Positions 38,900 to 47,646 of a DNA stretch of 60,619 nucleotides are shown here, piece after piece. Under the pieces are notes generated by a model. That model was given only the letters and a program-made list of their open reading frames with translations, was not told the DNA's origin and searched no databases. The stretch is taken from assembly GCA_029866205.1 (NCBI GenBank), contig JARWZT010000024.1, positions 1 through 60,619 on the forward strand, written 5' to 3'. Both the position numbers and the translations under genes were made by a program. The number at the start of each line of letters is the position of its first letter. The stretch's first letter is position 1. The DNA comes from Rhodoferax sp. Its GTDB lineage: Bacteria; Pseudomonadota; Gammaproteobacteria; Burkholderiales; Burkholderiaceae_C.

Positions 38900-39526
38900 A
38901 TTAACGCCCTTGCTGTCACCGCAATCACCGACCTGGTCCTTGCCAGTGAGGCGCTGTTCCTTGCTGGCATGTTGATGCAAATGCCCAAAGAGCGAATGTC
39001 TGCCGCTTGGCACTGGAGCTTTGCAATGGTGTTCCTTGGCCTCGCGGGTCTGTTGGGGGGCATTGACCACGGCTTTGTCGAGCCCGCTGGCCTCTCTCGC
39101 GTCGTCATCCAACGCGCCAACTGGCTTGTGCTCGGCGCAATGACACTCTGCGTGGTATTCACCATTGCAGCCCAATTCTTCCGGGGACGCACCTCCCGCC
39201 TGATACAGGCAGCCGGTATCGCGCAGTTCCTTCTCTTCATTGCCGCCGTGCTCCTGGCCAACTCGTTCATCGTCGTCATCGTCAACTATGCGCCAGTGAT
39301 GGCGTGGTTTCTGATCATGAACCTGTCCCGTCGCAAGCAGGGCGAGGGATCTTGGCCGATGATTGCTGGCACATTGGTGCTGTTTTTGGCTTCGGCCGTG
39401 CAAGCGCTGGGGATTGACACCTTGACGCCGCTTGACCACAACGGTCTGTACCACGTCATCTCGATGCCTGGGGTCTTGCTGCTGTTCCTTGGAGGCCGCG
39501 CCCTCCAGACCCGCCGGGCTGCGTAG
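38900..39526 (+). CDS. Small multi-span membrane protein, probable ATT start
   Basis: Encodes about 208 residues if started at ATT 38900, with six or seven hydrophobic segments. I do not recognise a function. The first ATG in frame is at 38969, but the codons before it read NALAVTAITDLVLASEALF, a clear membrane helix. No ATG, GTG or TTG exists between the stop at 38870 and 38969. GGAG (38888-38891) lies 8 nt before ATT, which supports an ATT start. The remaining helices include LVLGAMTLCVVFTIAAQFF and IVVIVNYAPVMAWFLI. It stands alone, without membrane-gene neighbours, at the start of an accessory-looking block. Confidence 0.7.
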   Translation: MNALAVTAITDLVLASEALFLAGMLMQMPKERMSAAWHWSFAMVFLGLAGLLGGIDHGFVEPAGLSRVVIQRANWLVLGAMTLCVVFTIAAQFFRGRTSRLIQAAGIAQFLLFIAAVLLANSFIVVIVNYAPVMAWFLIMNLSRRKQGEGSWPMIAGTLVLFLASAVQALGIDTLTPLDHNGLYHVISMPGVLLLFLGGRALQTRRAA

Positions 39527-39553
39527 GCACCGCAAGTGCCGCGTGTGCGTCGC

Positions 39554-39594
39554 GCCTGACGCCGCGCTCAACACCCGACGCGCCGCGTTAGCCT
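39554..39594 (+). repeat. Imperfect inverted repeat, weakly attC-like
   Basis: GCCTGACGCCGCGC and GCGCCGCGTTAGCC form a 14-position stem with three mismatches, beginning about 30 nt after the membrane-protein gene. The outer bases resemble integron attC ends (GTTAGCC on the right), but the element is only about 40 nt and shorter than known attC sites. It has no T-run, so it is not an obvious terminator. Confidence 0.3.
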
Positions 39595-39795
39595 CACATT
39601 CGGCAAGATATTTGACACGCCGCATGACGCTCACTCTGATCCAAATCCAATCTTAGACGGTGTCGATTAAGGCGGGTGAAGTCCAAGCGGCAGGTCTCAA
39701 AAACCACGTAGCTCTTGCCGAACCGTTGGAAAATCTAAGACCGTTGCTCGGCTAAAGTAAGGTGATCGGCAGACAACTCCATGGAGAAAACGCGC

Positions 39796-40209
39796 ATGAC
39801 TGAACACCCCATCGCAACCTGGCATCGCATGGTGCACGAGCGCAGCCCGATCGGCCTGGAGGCGCTGCTCGACGAGAACGCCGTCTTCCTTTCGCCCGTC
39901 GTGCATGCGCCGCAAGTCGGCCGCAAGGTCACCGCCAAGTACCTGTTCGCCGCCTTTCAGGTTTTCATCAACCCGACGTTTCACTACGTCCGCGAGATCA
40001 TGGGCCCCAACGATGCGATGCTGGAGTTCGAGACCGAGATTGACGGCATATTGGTCAACGGCGTGGACATCATCCAGTGGAACGAGGCGGGCAAGATTGT
40101 TGAATTCAAGGTGATGCTTCGCCCACTCAAAGCAGTCAATCTCATCCACCAAATGATGGGCGCCATGCTGCAGGCGGGCCAAGCGCGGGGCAACGGATCG
40201 GCTGCCTGA
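39796..40209 (+). CDS. NTF2-like (SnoaL-type) small protein
   Basis: Encodes 137 residues with the cone-shaped NTF2-like pattern: an N-terminal helix pair, then strands with FHYVREIMGPNDAMLEFET, NGVDIIQWNEAGKIVEFKVM and the final helix. Members are ligand-binding proteins or small isomerases and hydrolases, and no active site can be assigned. ATG 39796 is preferred over 39781 because GGAGAAAA lies at proper distance. The roughly 200 nt upstream is free of recognised genes. Confidence 0.72.
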   Translation: MTEHPIATWHRMVHERSPIGLEALLDENAVFLSPVVHAPQVGRKVTAKYLFAAFQVFINPTFHYVREIMGPNDAMLEFETEIDGILVNGVDIIQWNEAGKIVEFKVMLRPLKAVNLIHQMMGAMLQAGQARGNGSAA

Positions 40210-40239
40210 GCCCGTTGGCCGCTCATCGACCCCTAAACC

Positions 40240-40605
40240 ATGGCCTCAGACCTTCAAACCATTGAGTTCATCGTGGACCAAAGTCTGTTGGGTTCTCGGT
40301 TGTCCTACAGGCGCATGTTCGGCGAGTACGCGCTGTACCTGAACACCAAAGTCGTGGCCTTGGTCTGCAACAACCGGCTGTTCCTGAAGCCGACCGACGC
40401 TGGCAGGGCGCTGCTTGGCGCGCCCACGGAGGCCCCGCCGTATCCAGGTGCCAAGAACTATTTCGTTCTCGAGGAAACGCTTGAAGACCCGCAACTTTTG
40501 CGCCGGGCGTTCGAAGTGACTGAAGCAGTCCTGCCGTTCCCCAAGCCCAAGCCTCTTGCCAAGAAGAAGGCTGCCACTGCGAAAAAGCTATCCTCTCATG
40601 CTTGA
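40240..40605 (+). CDS. TfoX N-terminal domain protein
   Basis: Encodes 121 residues. The sequence SYRRMFGEYALYLNTKVVALVCNNRLFLKP fits the TfoX/Sxy N-terminal domain, found in competence regulators and in many small stand-alone proteins (motif portions RRMFGEYALY and NNRLFLKPT). The Lys/Ala-rich tail (KPLAKKKAATAKK) resembles nucleic-acid-binding tails. The TfoX C-terminal domain is missing, so a role in competence cannot be claimed. Confidence 0.8.
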   Translation: MASDLQTIEFIVDQSLLGSRLSYRRMFGEYALYLNTKVVALVCNNRLFLKPTDAGRALLGAPTEAPPYPGAKNYFVLEETLEDPQLLRRAFEVTEAVLPFPKPKPLAKKKAATAKKLSSHA

Positions 40606-40638
40606 TTTCGTCAGAACCCCGTAGCAAAGGAACCCCCC

Positions 40639-41064
40639 ATGCCCATCACCAAAGGATTTCGCCAGCTCGTGGACGAGGCTAACGCCCAGATCACCACCTA
40701 CAGCGTGGCGCAGGTGTTGGCCCGTCTGAATGATCCGAAGGTGCAGCTGGTCGATATTCGCGACATGCGTGAGCTGGAGCGCGAAGGCACGATCGACGGC
40801 GCGGTGCTGGCGCCGCGGGGCATGCTGGAGTTTTGGGTAGACCCGGCCTCGCCGTATTTCAAGCCGGTGTTTGGCGACGAGGGCAAAGAATTTATCTTGT
40901 TTTGTGCTGCCAGTTGGCGCAGCGCGCTGGCGGCCAAAGCCCTGCAAGACATGGGTATGACCAATGTGGCCCATATCGACGGCGGCTTTGCCCAATGGGT
41001 CAAAGACGGCGCACCCACCCTGACGCTCGAGCAGCAAAAAGCCAAGCGCCACGCCAAGGCATGA
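40639..41064 (+). CDS. Rhodanese-like domain protein
   Basis: Encodes 141 residues, a single rhodanese domain with active-site Cys89 in LFCAASWRSALAA, an Asp-Ile-Arg motif VQLVDIRDMRELEREG, and HIDGGFAQW. It is a likely sulfurtransferase for an unknown acceptor. AAAGGAA precedes the ATG. Its stop overlaps the ychJ start in an ATGA. Confidence 0.9.
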   Translation: MPITKGFRQLVDEANAQITTYSVAQVLARLNDPKVQLVDIRDMRELEREGTIDGAVLAPRGMLEFWVDPASPYFKPVFGDEGKEFILFCAASWRSALAAKALQDMGMTNVAHIDGGFAQWVKDGAPTLTLEQQKAKRHAKA

Positions 41065-41546
41065 GGCACTTGGCACCTACGCAACCTTGCCCGTGTGGCG
41101 GTGTGGTTTGGGGCGGAGTGTCCGCACCCACTGTCAAAACTGGGCGCAATGTAACGAGCAAAGTAAATGGCAAAGGCGGGCCAGTGCTGACTTACGGCCA
41201 GTGCTGTGGCCGCTGGTTGGAGGCAGATGCCAGCCAAGGCCCTTCTGCCCCGGACGCCCAGCACTTGATGCGCTCGCGCTACACCGCCTTTGTGCTGGAG
41301 CGCGAAGCCTATTTGCTGGCCACCTGGCAGGCCAGCCGTCGCCCCGGGCAGATTGAATTTGAGCCAGGGGTGAAGTGGCTGGGACTAGAAGTGCGCGACG
41401 TCCGCGTAAGCGGCGCGGACACGGCTGAGGTGGAGTTCGTCGCCCGCCAAAGACCAACGAGTGGCCCTGCCACGCGCCTGCATGAGCGTAGCCGCTTTGT
41501 GCTGGAAGCTGGGCTGTGGTTGTACCTGGATGGTGTGCAGCTTTGA
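41061..41546 (+). CDS. YchJ-family protein (UPF0225, SEC-C motif)
   Basis: Encodes 161 residues. It begins with a cysteine pair (PCPCGG), then YGQCCGRW, AQHLMRSRYTAFVLEREAYL and the C-terminal LHERSRFVLEAGLWLYLDG, matching the YchJ/UPF0225 NTF2-like family with a SEC-C-like metal motif. An insert (VWGGVSAPTVKTGRNVTSK) lies between the two cysteine groups and is longer than usual in the family. The function is unknown. It is coupled to the rhodanese gene. Confidence 0.85.
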   Translation: MRHLAPTQPCPCGGVVWGGVSAPTVKTGRNVTSKVNGKGGPVLTYGQCCGRWLEADASQGPSAPDAQHLMRSRYTAFVLEREAYLLATWQASRRPGQIEFEPGVKWLGLEVRDVRVSGADTAEVEFVARQRPTSGPATRLHERSRFVLEAGLWLYLDGVQL

Positions 41547-41563
41547 TTTAGCGTGAGCCAGGT

Positions 41564-41591
41564 TTTACAGGTCAAAATTTACAGGTCAAAA
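41564..41591. repeat. Perfect tandem 14-bp direct repeat
   Basis: TTTACAGGTCAAAA occurs twice head-to-tail (41564-41577 and 41578-41591), overlapping the stop codon of the beta-barrel gene. It looks like a recent slippage duplication at the 3' junction of the barrel gene and the YchJ gene. Confidence 0.9.
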
Positions 41592-42644
41592 AGCAAGACT
41601 GAGTGCGTCAAGTTGCCAGATCGGCGCTAGCCCCGCGCCCCAAGTGACGGAGGCGCTGCCTTTGGTCTTCAGCCACTCAAAGGAGTAGCTCAAACGCCAA
41701 TTTTCTTGGCCCATCATTTGAACCATCACTCCGGGCAGCAGCAAGTCAGCCCGGTAGGACAACATGGGCACAAAGTCATTCTCCACGCCAAAGGCTCCCA
41801 GACTCGCGCCATGCCACGCAATGGGCGTAACGTTGACTTCGGTAATTTTCGGAAGCGATAACTTGGTGTTTTGTTGGCCATACCGACCCGAAACGCTAGG
41901 TATCGCGCTGAGATTCAGCGCGCCATTGTCTGTGTGCACGTTGTAGTCCCGAAAGCTGTAGTGCAGCCCTTGACCGGATATTTCAGAGGCAAAGTTTTTG
42001 ACACTGAGGTCAAATTTGACGTATTCGCCTCTGTATTGCGTGTTTAGATCTACAGACCACCCTGGGTCAAAACGGATGGATTGTTCCTGAACCGTAAAGC
42101 CGTAAGTGCGCATGCCGTAGCGGTTGATTTGTCCCACAGCATTTGCGCTGGTGGCGGTGGTGATCAGGTCGCCCCTACCGTTGGTTTCAGAGTAATTTTT
42201 CAAAAATACCAGCTGGGGCGAGACGCTAACGGTCCACGATGGCGCAAACTGGTGCTCAAGGCTGGTTCCTAGGGTGTCAAAGTCAAAAGTTCTAACGGTC
42301 CCGAATAGCGGAAAGTTTGAAGTCTGAGTGGGTTTGACCGCGGTGTTTGGCTGGGCCGCCAGCGCGAGTACATTGCTGTTGCCCCGATATTCCCCCAACA
42401 AGCGGTGCTCTATCCAAAAAGCCTGTCCCGCGAGGTCAAGCGAAGCCCGAAGACGCGCGTCGTCGAGCATGACAACCCGAGAGGGGCGCTCGGTTAGGTT
42501 TTGTTGCGCCCAGTAATCCGCAGACAGACCACCGCTCGAAAAAAGCGTGTCATGTTGGTAGAGCAGTGTCTGCGCGGATGCGTTGACGCCAATGGCAGTA
42601 AAAAAAATGGCCGCAAGGCGGCCATTTGAAGTGCACTTCATCAT
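41586..42644 (-). CDS. Putative outer-membrane beta-barrel protein
   Basis: Encodes 352 residues. The signal peptide AAIFFTAIGVNASA is probably cut before QTLLYQ. The mature part shows alternating amphipathic strands rich in Trp, Tyr and Gly, and ends in LDALSLAF, the terminal-Phe beta-signal for BAM. I do not recognise the family. TTG 42647, ATG 42644 and ATG 42641 are all possible starts. The lipoprotein stop lies just upstream, so the two genes are one transcription unit. A role as partner or exporter for that lipoprotein is only a guess. Confidence 0.75.
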   Translation of the reverse strand: MMKCTSNGRLAAIFFTAIGVNASAQTLLYQHDTLFSSGGLSADYWAQQNLTERPSRVVMLDDARLRASLDLAGQAFWIEHRLLGEYRGNSNVLALAAQPNTAVKPTQTSNFPLFGTVRTFDFDTLGTSLEHQFAPSWTVSVSPQLVFLKNYSETNGRGDLITTATSANAVGQINRYGMRTYGFTVQEQSIRFDPGWSVDLNTQYRGEYVKFDLSVKNFASEISGQGLHYSFRDYNVHTDNGALNLSAIPSVSGRYGQQNTKLSLPKITEVNVTPIAWHGASLGAFGVENDFVPMLSYRADLLLPGVMVQMMGQENWRLSYSFEWLKTKGSASVTWGAGLAPIWQLDALSLAF

Positions 42645-42647
42645 CAA

Positions 42648-44777
42648 TCAATACAGCGAAATCTCTTGTCCGTTTACATAGATCACATTGTTGATGATTT
42701 CGCCAATTTGGGTGCTGCCCTGCATCAATGGTCCTGAAAATGAATTGGTTAGATCCAGTTGGGCCGTGAAATCACCGGACGAACTGGTAATGATCGTCTT
42801 GCTTCCTGGCACCAAATCCCAGTACCAGCCAGCCGGGAAACTTGAGGGTGCACTCGAGCTGCCGAGGGGGTACCAAGTGATCATTCGCTCAATAAACTGT
42901 TGGTTCTGCACCAATGTAACAAAATTAGTGCTACCCGCTGTGATTCTAAGGTTGACTGATCGTTTATTTAGTTCAGTCGCAGACGGAGTCTGGGTCGACC
43001 TAATAACAGTACCCCCCACCAATGTTAAGGTCGTTTCAACATTATCTTTGGGGAGATTGGTCAGGGAGTAATTGAGTGAAGGTTCATAACTGCTGTAGTC
43101 TCTGTTTAGGGACATAATTCCAGTAATAATTTCGGTATTTCCGAGCTTGCCGGAAAAACTAAATTTAATAGAGGTAAGTTGCACCTGCTGACTTGCGGTG
43201 CCATTTACTCTTTGCCCAGTAGCGATAAGGCTTCCAGATAGCTTGTCACCACCTGAGGAATTTAAATCCAAATCCCCTGATAAAGTCACATTAGTGATTG
43301 TTTTGCTGGCAATGGAAAAAATTGCCGAACCATTATTTATATTTACCGCGACATATTTACTTTGATCATTGTTATCGTACAGCTTGGCGGTGAGATTGAT
43401 TGTGCCAGCACAGTCGATACAACTAGACTCGTTGCCGCTTGGATGGAGTAATAAAGAAACTTTTAGGGTCGAGTCGGAAACTTTCTTTTGAGTGATATTT
43501 TCGACATTGACAAGGATCCGCTTTGCATCTACTGCAATTTCTACACTGTTGTTTGCCTGATCATAAATCCAAACAATCGTCCCGCTTGTTTTAAAATTCC
43601 GACCATTCAATACTGAGTTAAATTGGTAGCCATATTCTCCGGTGCTATTTGCGACGTAGGTCACTGCACTTGGACCTGATGTATTCGAACAAACTATACT
43701 AGAGTCGTTAGTCTTGCAACCCTTGAATGCGGTAGCAAAATCGTTGCCTGAATAATCTGCAACGGCATTCAGCGTTTTGGTTCGTTGCGTAAAATCATCA
43801 GCAGCAGTTTTTATTGTTGTTTCCGTTAATTTAAACCCATCTCGCATGGATTTAATAAACGTCGATAAACTGTCCTGTGCCGCAATAACAACTGGGTCGA
43901 TTGCGTCAGTCATTTGGACAGCGTTAGGTAGTGTCGCTTTGACGGTGTTCACAAAGGTGTTGTTAACCGTTTTGGCCTTGTCAATAACCCTTTGGTTAAC
44001 TGTCATTTGCTCGGCGGCATCTGCGAAGGTCGCTTTGTTCGAACTGTCCACCTTTATTTTTGATGCGTTGTTGATGCGGCTGATGGCACAGGTCATACCC
44101 GTTGCGTCTGCACTACAAGAACCTGCAGTGTCTTTCCCAGATTGGACAACCCCAGCCGATAAAGTGGTGAGCGCCTTCTCGCTGTCTGTGGGGTTAGCGT
44201 CGTTGGCATTGACACCACGCGTGGTAAACGGGTTGACGCCAGTGGGTAGGGTGGCGCGAATCGCCCCTTTGGCGGCATCAAAAACGGATGAGCTCAGTGC
44301 AACCGCATTTCCACTGCTGTCTTTGGCGGTCAGCGCAGCGTTTACTGCTGCTTCGGTATAGACGTTGGCATGAACCGTGGCGTTCGCCGTCAACGAGGAA
44401 ACGCCAGTACGAATTACCAGGCTGCTCGGCGCATCAACCGATTGAAAACCTCCCGAGGCCGTGTCGATGAGGGTCTCATCCAACATTTTGGTGCCACTGG
44501 TTGAGGTGATTTCAATCACCACCGGCTTGGCAGAGGGGGGCAGGCTCAAGGTGTATTTCCCGCTTGCATCCGTTTTTACGGATTCGCCAAGCGGTGACTT
44601 CGCATTGCTGGAGTCATAGACGTAGGCTTGAACCAGAGCGCCAGAAAGCAAGCCCTTGGACGCGGTGCCATCAACCGTCAAGTTGGTCGATCCCCCGCCA
44701 ACGCCGCCTCCGCCGCCTCCACAAGCTGCAAGTGCTAAAGCAAGGCTCAGTGCGTTCAAGCGCAGTAATTTGTTCAT
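42648..44777 (-). CDS. Large lipoprotein with Ig/CarboxypepD_reg-like N-terminal region
   Basis: Encodes 709 residues. The lipobox LALAAC places the lipidated residue at Cys19, followed by a Gly-rich linker. Residues about 32-110 (TVDGTASKGLLSGALVQAYV, DASGKYTLSLP) look like a carboxypeptidase-regulatory/Ig-type domain. A helical middle and a long Ser/Thr/Asn-rich, probably beta C-terminal half follow. A Cys pair (SSCIDCAGT) is visible. DNA at about 42.9-44.1 kb is much more AT-rich than its surroundings, a sign of transfer or rapid divergence. The function is unknown. It forms an operon with the beta-barrel gene. Confidence 0.8.
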   Translation of the reverse strand: MNKLLRLNALSLALALAACGGGGGGVGGGSTNLTVDGTASKGLLSGALVQAYVYDSSNAKSPLGESVKTDASGKYTLSLPPSAKPVVIEITSTSGTKMLDETLIDTASGGFQSVDAPSSLVIRTGVSSLTANATVHANVYTEAAVNAALTAKDSSGNAVALSSSVFDAAKGAIRATLPTGVNPFTTRGVNANDANPTDSEKALTTLSAGVVQSGKDTAGSCSADATGMTCAISRINNASKIKVDSSNKATFADAAEQMTVNQRVIDKAKTVNNTFVNTVKATLPNAVQMTDAIDPVVIAAQDSLSTFIKSMRDGFKLTETTIKTAADDFTQRTKTLNAVADYSGNDFATAFKGCKTNDSSIVCSNTSGPSAVTYVANSTGEYGYQFNSVLNGRNFKTSGTIVWIYDQANNSVEIAVDAKRILVNVENITQKKVSDSTLKVSLLLHPSGNESSCIDCAGTINLTAKLYDNNDQSKYVAVNINNGSAIFSIASKTITNVTLSGDLDLNSSGGDKLSGSLIATGQRVNGTASQQVQLTSIKFSFSGKLGNTEIITGIMSLNRDYSSYEPSLNYSLTNLPKDNVETTLTLVGGTVIRSTQTPSATELNKRSVNLRITAGSTNFVTLVQNQQFIERMITWYPLGSSSAPSSFPAGWYWDLVPGSKTIITSSSGDFTAQLDLTNSFSGPLMQGSTQIGEIINNVIYVNGQEISLY

Positions 44778-44862
44778 AGAAAGGCTTTAAGTTAATTTTC
44801 GATATTGTCTTGGATTGTATATTTATCAATCCAAAAGTAAACTAATTGTTGACTGCCGGCAA
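44778..44862 (-). promoter_or_regulatory. AT-rich promoter region of the lipoprotein-barrel operon with inverted repeat
   Basis: A perfect 8-bp inverted repeat TTGGATTG/CAATCCAA (44810-44817 and 44827-44834) surrounds an AT-only 9-nt spacer, 33 nt before the lipoprotein start. It could be an operator for the pair. The region is strikingly AT-rich compared with the AraC-type gene that precedes it. No T-run suggests termination. Confidence 0.45.
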
Positions 44863-45930
44863 TCAGACCTTTTGCCTAAAGGCCTGCGGCGTCTGCCCCG
44901 TCCAGCCCTTAAATGCACGGATGAAACTCTTCTCGTTGTTAAAGCCCGCCAGCGCTGCAATCTGCTTGACCGGTCTATGGCTGCGCTGGAGTTGCGCCAC
45001 GGCCACGTCGCGGCGCACGGCGTCCTTGAGTTGCTGCAAGGAGGCGCCTTCCTCCTTGAGCTGGCGGTGCAGGGTGCGCGCCGACAGGTTCAGCCAGTGC
45101 GCCAGGTCGTCGGCGTTGCGGCAGTGTTCCGGGTGCTGGGCCAGGGCTTGGCGCACTTTTTCCACCAACAGCCGGTCGCGCCGGTAGGGGCGCACCATGA
45201 GCAGCAGGGCGCGCTGCAGCATGTGTTGTAGCGCTGCGTCGTCGCGGCGCACGGGCAGCTCCAAGTAGCGTGCGTCAAACAGCAAGCGGTGCTCCGGAGC
45301 GCTGAAGCGCGTCGGGCCGTCAAACAGCACCTGGTAACTGGCCTGGTGGGCCGGGGCGGTAAAGCGCAGCTCGGTGCCTTGCAGCGGAATGCGCGAATCT
45401 GTCAGCCAGCAGGCCACGCCCAAGGCATTGCGCAACACCGACACCACGCAAAACTCTTGCAACTCACCCAGACTGCGCACTTCGTTGAGCTCCAGGCAGG
45501 CGATGCCCTCGTGTTCACTCAGGCTGAGGGCAATGTCGTCGGTCAGCAGGCCGTGGTGGCGGCACCAACGTTGCAGCGCCACGCGCAGTGTGGGGGCGCT
45601 CAGCGAGGCACGCACCAGCATGCCGTAGCTGCCCCAAGGCAGGCGCCGGCTGAACCAGCCCAGGCCTTCGTCGTCGAGCTCCTGCATGGCCAGACCTGAT
45701 ACCCATTCCATTTGCATGGCGGTAATACGCGCATGCGGCTGGGTCAATAACTGCGGCTCGATTTGTGCCTTGGCCAACGCGGCGCTGGCGTCCATGCCGC
45801 GCAGGGCATAGGCCGCTACGATGGCTTGCACAAAGGCGATTGGCGTTGCGGCTTGGCCCTGCGCAGGCGTGGGGCTGTAGCTAAGAGGAGGCGTGGAAGA
45901 ACGCAGGAGCGGCGGCATGGCAGCGGTCAT
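44863..45930 (-). CDS. AraC-family regulator with Arabinose_bd (PF12625-like) sensor domain
   Basis: Encodes 355 residues. The N-terminal ligand domain (about 35-235) follows the PF12625 type seen in OruR/ArgR-like regulators. The C-terminal AraC helix-turn-helix pair is [20 protein letters not shown] and [20 protein letters not shown], ending [13 protein letters not shown]. Several upstream ATGs exist, and 45930 is chosen here. It is divergent from the carboxylase operon, which it likely regulates (inference). Confidence 0.88.
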   Translation of the reverse strand: MTAAMPPLLRSSTPPLSYSPTPAQGQAATPIAFVQAIVAAYALRGMDASAALAKAQIEPQLLTQPHARITAMQMEWVSGLAMQELDDEGLGWFSRRLPWGSYGMLVRASLSAPTLRVALQRWCRHHGLLTDDIALSLSEHEGIACLELNEVRSLGELQEFCVVSVLRNALGVACWLTDSRIPLQGTELRFTAPAHQASYQVLFDGPTRFSAPEHRLLFDARYLELPVRRDDAALQHMLQRALLLMVRPYRRDRLLVEKVRQALAQHPEHCRNADDLAHWLNLSARTLHRQLKEEGASLQQLKDAVRRDVAVAQLQRSHRPVKQIAALAGFNNEKSFIRAFKGWTGQTPQAFRQKV

Positions 45931-45954
45931 TGTCGCGTAAAAGCTGGCACGATT

Positions 45955-45980
45955 TGCACCCTTTGTGGCGCACTGGTGCA
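45955..45980. promoter_or_regulatory. Inverted repeat between the AraC gene and mccB
   Basis: TGCACC (45955-45960) and GGTGCA (45975-45980) are inverted around 14 nt in the 95-nt divergent gap. TATGCT at 45992-45997 could be a -10 box for mccB. This is a candidate operator, but AraC proteins often use direct repeats, so the assignment is weak. Confidence 0.3.
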
Positions 45981-46025
45981 TTCCCCCACGCTATGCTGGC
46001 GACAAATTTGAAAAAAGGTTGCCCT

Positions 46026-47633
46026 ATGTCCGCTTTGCAAAGCCAGCTCAACCCCCGTTCCGCCGACTTCCAGGCCAACGCCGCAGCCATGCGCGCGCTG
46101 GTCGATGACTTGCGCCTCCATCTGGAAAAGGTGGCCTTGGGCGGTGGCGAGACGGCGCGTGCCAAGCACACGGCCCGCGGTAAATTGCTGCCGCGTGAGC
46201 GGGTGCAAATGCTGCTGGACCCGGGCACGCCGTTTTTGGAACTCGCGCCTCTGGCTGCGCTCAACCTGTACCACAACGACGCGCCGAGCGCCGGTCTGAT
46301 TGCCGGCATTGGTCGGGTCAGCGGCGTGGACTGCATGATTGTTTGCAACGACGCCACGGTCAAGGGCGGCACTTACTACCCGATGACGGTCAAAAAGCAC
46401 TTGCGCGCACAAGAGGTGGCGCAGCAAAACAACCTGACCTGCATTTACCTGGTGGACTCGGGCGGCGCCAATCTGCCGAATCAAGACGAGGTGTTCCCCG
46501 ACCGCGACCATTTCGGCCGCATCTTCTACAACCAGGCGAACATGAGCGCGCAAGGCATCGCGCAAATTGCGGTGGTGATGGGCAGTTGCACCGCAGGTGG
46601 CGCCTATGTGCCGGCCATGAGCGACGAGACCATCATCGTAAAAAACCAGGGCACGATCTTTTTGGGCGGCCCCCCGCTGGTCAAGGCTGCCACAGGTGAA
46701 GTGGTGAGCGCCGAAGACTTGGGCGGCGGCGATGTGCACACGCGCCTCTCCGGCGTGGCCGACCACCTGGCGCAAAACGACTTGCATGCGCTGGCGCTGG
46801 CACGGGAAGCCGTAGCGCACCTCAACCACCACAAGGCCGCGCCTGCGGCCGCTACTCGGCCCACGCCGCCGCAGTTTGCGGCCGAAGAGCTGTACGGCGT
46901 GATTCCTACCGACACGCGCAAGCCTTTTGACGTGCGCGAGATCATCGCCCGCATCGTGGACGGCAGCGAGTTTCACGAGTTCAAGCCGCGCTTTGGCGCC
47001 ACGCTGGTCTGCGGTTTTGCGCACATCGAGGGCATGGCCGTGGGCATCATCGCCAACAACGGCATTTTGTTCAGCGAATCGGCCTTGAAGGGTGCGCACT
47101 TTATCGAGCTTTGCTGCCAGCGCAAGATTGCCTTGGTGTTTTTGCAAAACATCACCGGCTTTATGGTCGGGCGCAAATACGAGAACGAAGGCATTGCCCG
47201 CAACGGTGCCAAGATGGTCACGGCTGTGGCCTGCGCGGCGGTGCCCAAATTCACCATCATCATTGGCGGCAGCTTTGGCGCGGGCAACTACGGCATGTGC
47301 GGGCGCGCTTACAGCCCGCGTTTTTTGTGGATGTGGCCCAACGCGCGCATCAGCGTCATGGGCGGCGAACAGGCCGCCAGCGTTTTGGCTACTGTCAAGC
47401 GCGATGGTCTGGAAGCCAAGGGCGGCAGCTGGAGCGCCGACGAGGAAGCCGCCTTCAAAGCTCCGATCAAAGCCCAGTACGAAACCCAAGGCCACCCCTA
47501 CTTCGCCACCGCCCGCCTGTGGGACGACGGCATCATCGACCCCGCCGACACCCGCCGTGTGCTGGCGCTGGGCCTGAGCGCCGCGCTCAACGCGCCGGTG
47601 GTTGACACAAAATTTGGCATTTTCCGGATGTAG
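46026..47633 (+). CDS. liuB: Methylcrotonyl-CoA carboxylase beta subunit (carboxyltransferase)
   Basis: Encodes 535 residues. The block [20 protein letters not shown] then [13 protein letters not shown] is diagnostic for the methylcrotonyl-CoA enzyme as opposed to propionyl-CoA carboxylase. [16 protein letters not shown] and [10 protein letters not shown] in the C-terminal half bind acyl-CoA and biotin. It transfers carboxyl from biotin to 3-methylcrotonyl-CoA. ATG 46026 was picked because the residues before it are not family-like. The alpha subunit gene follows after one intervening gene. Confidence 0.95.
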   Translation: MSALQSQLNPRSADFQANAAAMRALVDDLRLHLEKVALGGGETARAKHTARGKLLPRERVQMLLDPGTPFLELAPLAALNLYHNDAPSAGLIAGIGRVSGVDCMIVCNDATVKGGTYYPMTVKKHLRAQEVAQQNNLTCIYLVDSGGANLPNQDEVFPDRDHFGRIFYNQANMSAQGIAQIAVVMGSCTAGGAYVPAMSDETIIVKNQGTIFLGGPPLVKAATGEVVSAEDLGGGDVHTRLSGVADHLAQNDLHALALAREAVAHLNHHKAAPAAATRPTPPQFAAEELYGVIPTDTRKPFDVREIIARIVDGSEFHEFKPRFGATLVCGFAHIEGMAVGIIANNGILFSESALKGAHFIELCCQRKIALVFLQNITGFMVGRKYENEGIARNGAKMVTAVACAAVPKFTIIIGGSFGAGNYGMCGRAYSPRFLWMWPNARISVMGGEQAASVLATVKRDGLEAKGGSWSADEEAAFKAPIKAQYETQGHPYFATARLWDDGIIDPADTRRVLALGLSAALNAPVVDTKFGIFRM

Positions 47634-47646
47634 AGCGGGGCGAAGT

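Noticed and set aside
39527..39795. Possible full integron attC site or recombination site after the membrane-protein gene
   Set aside because: The repeat is about 40 nt, shorter than known attC sites, has mismatches, and no integrase or second site was seen. It is kept only as a weak repeat.
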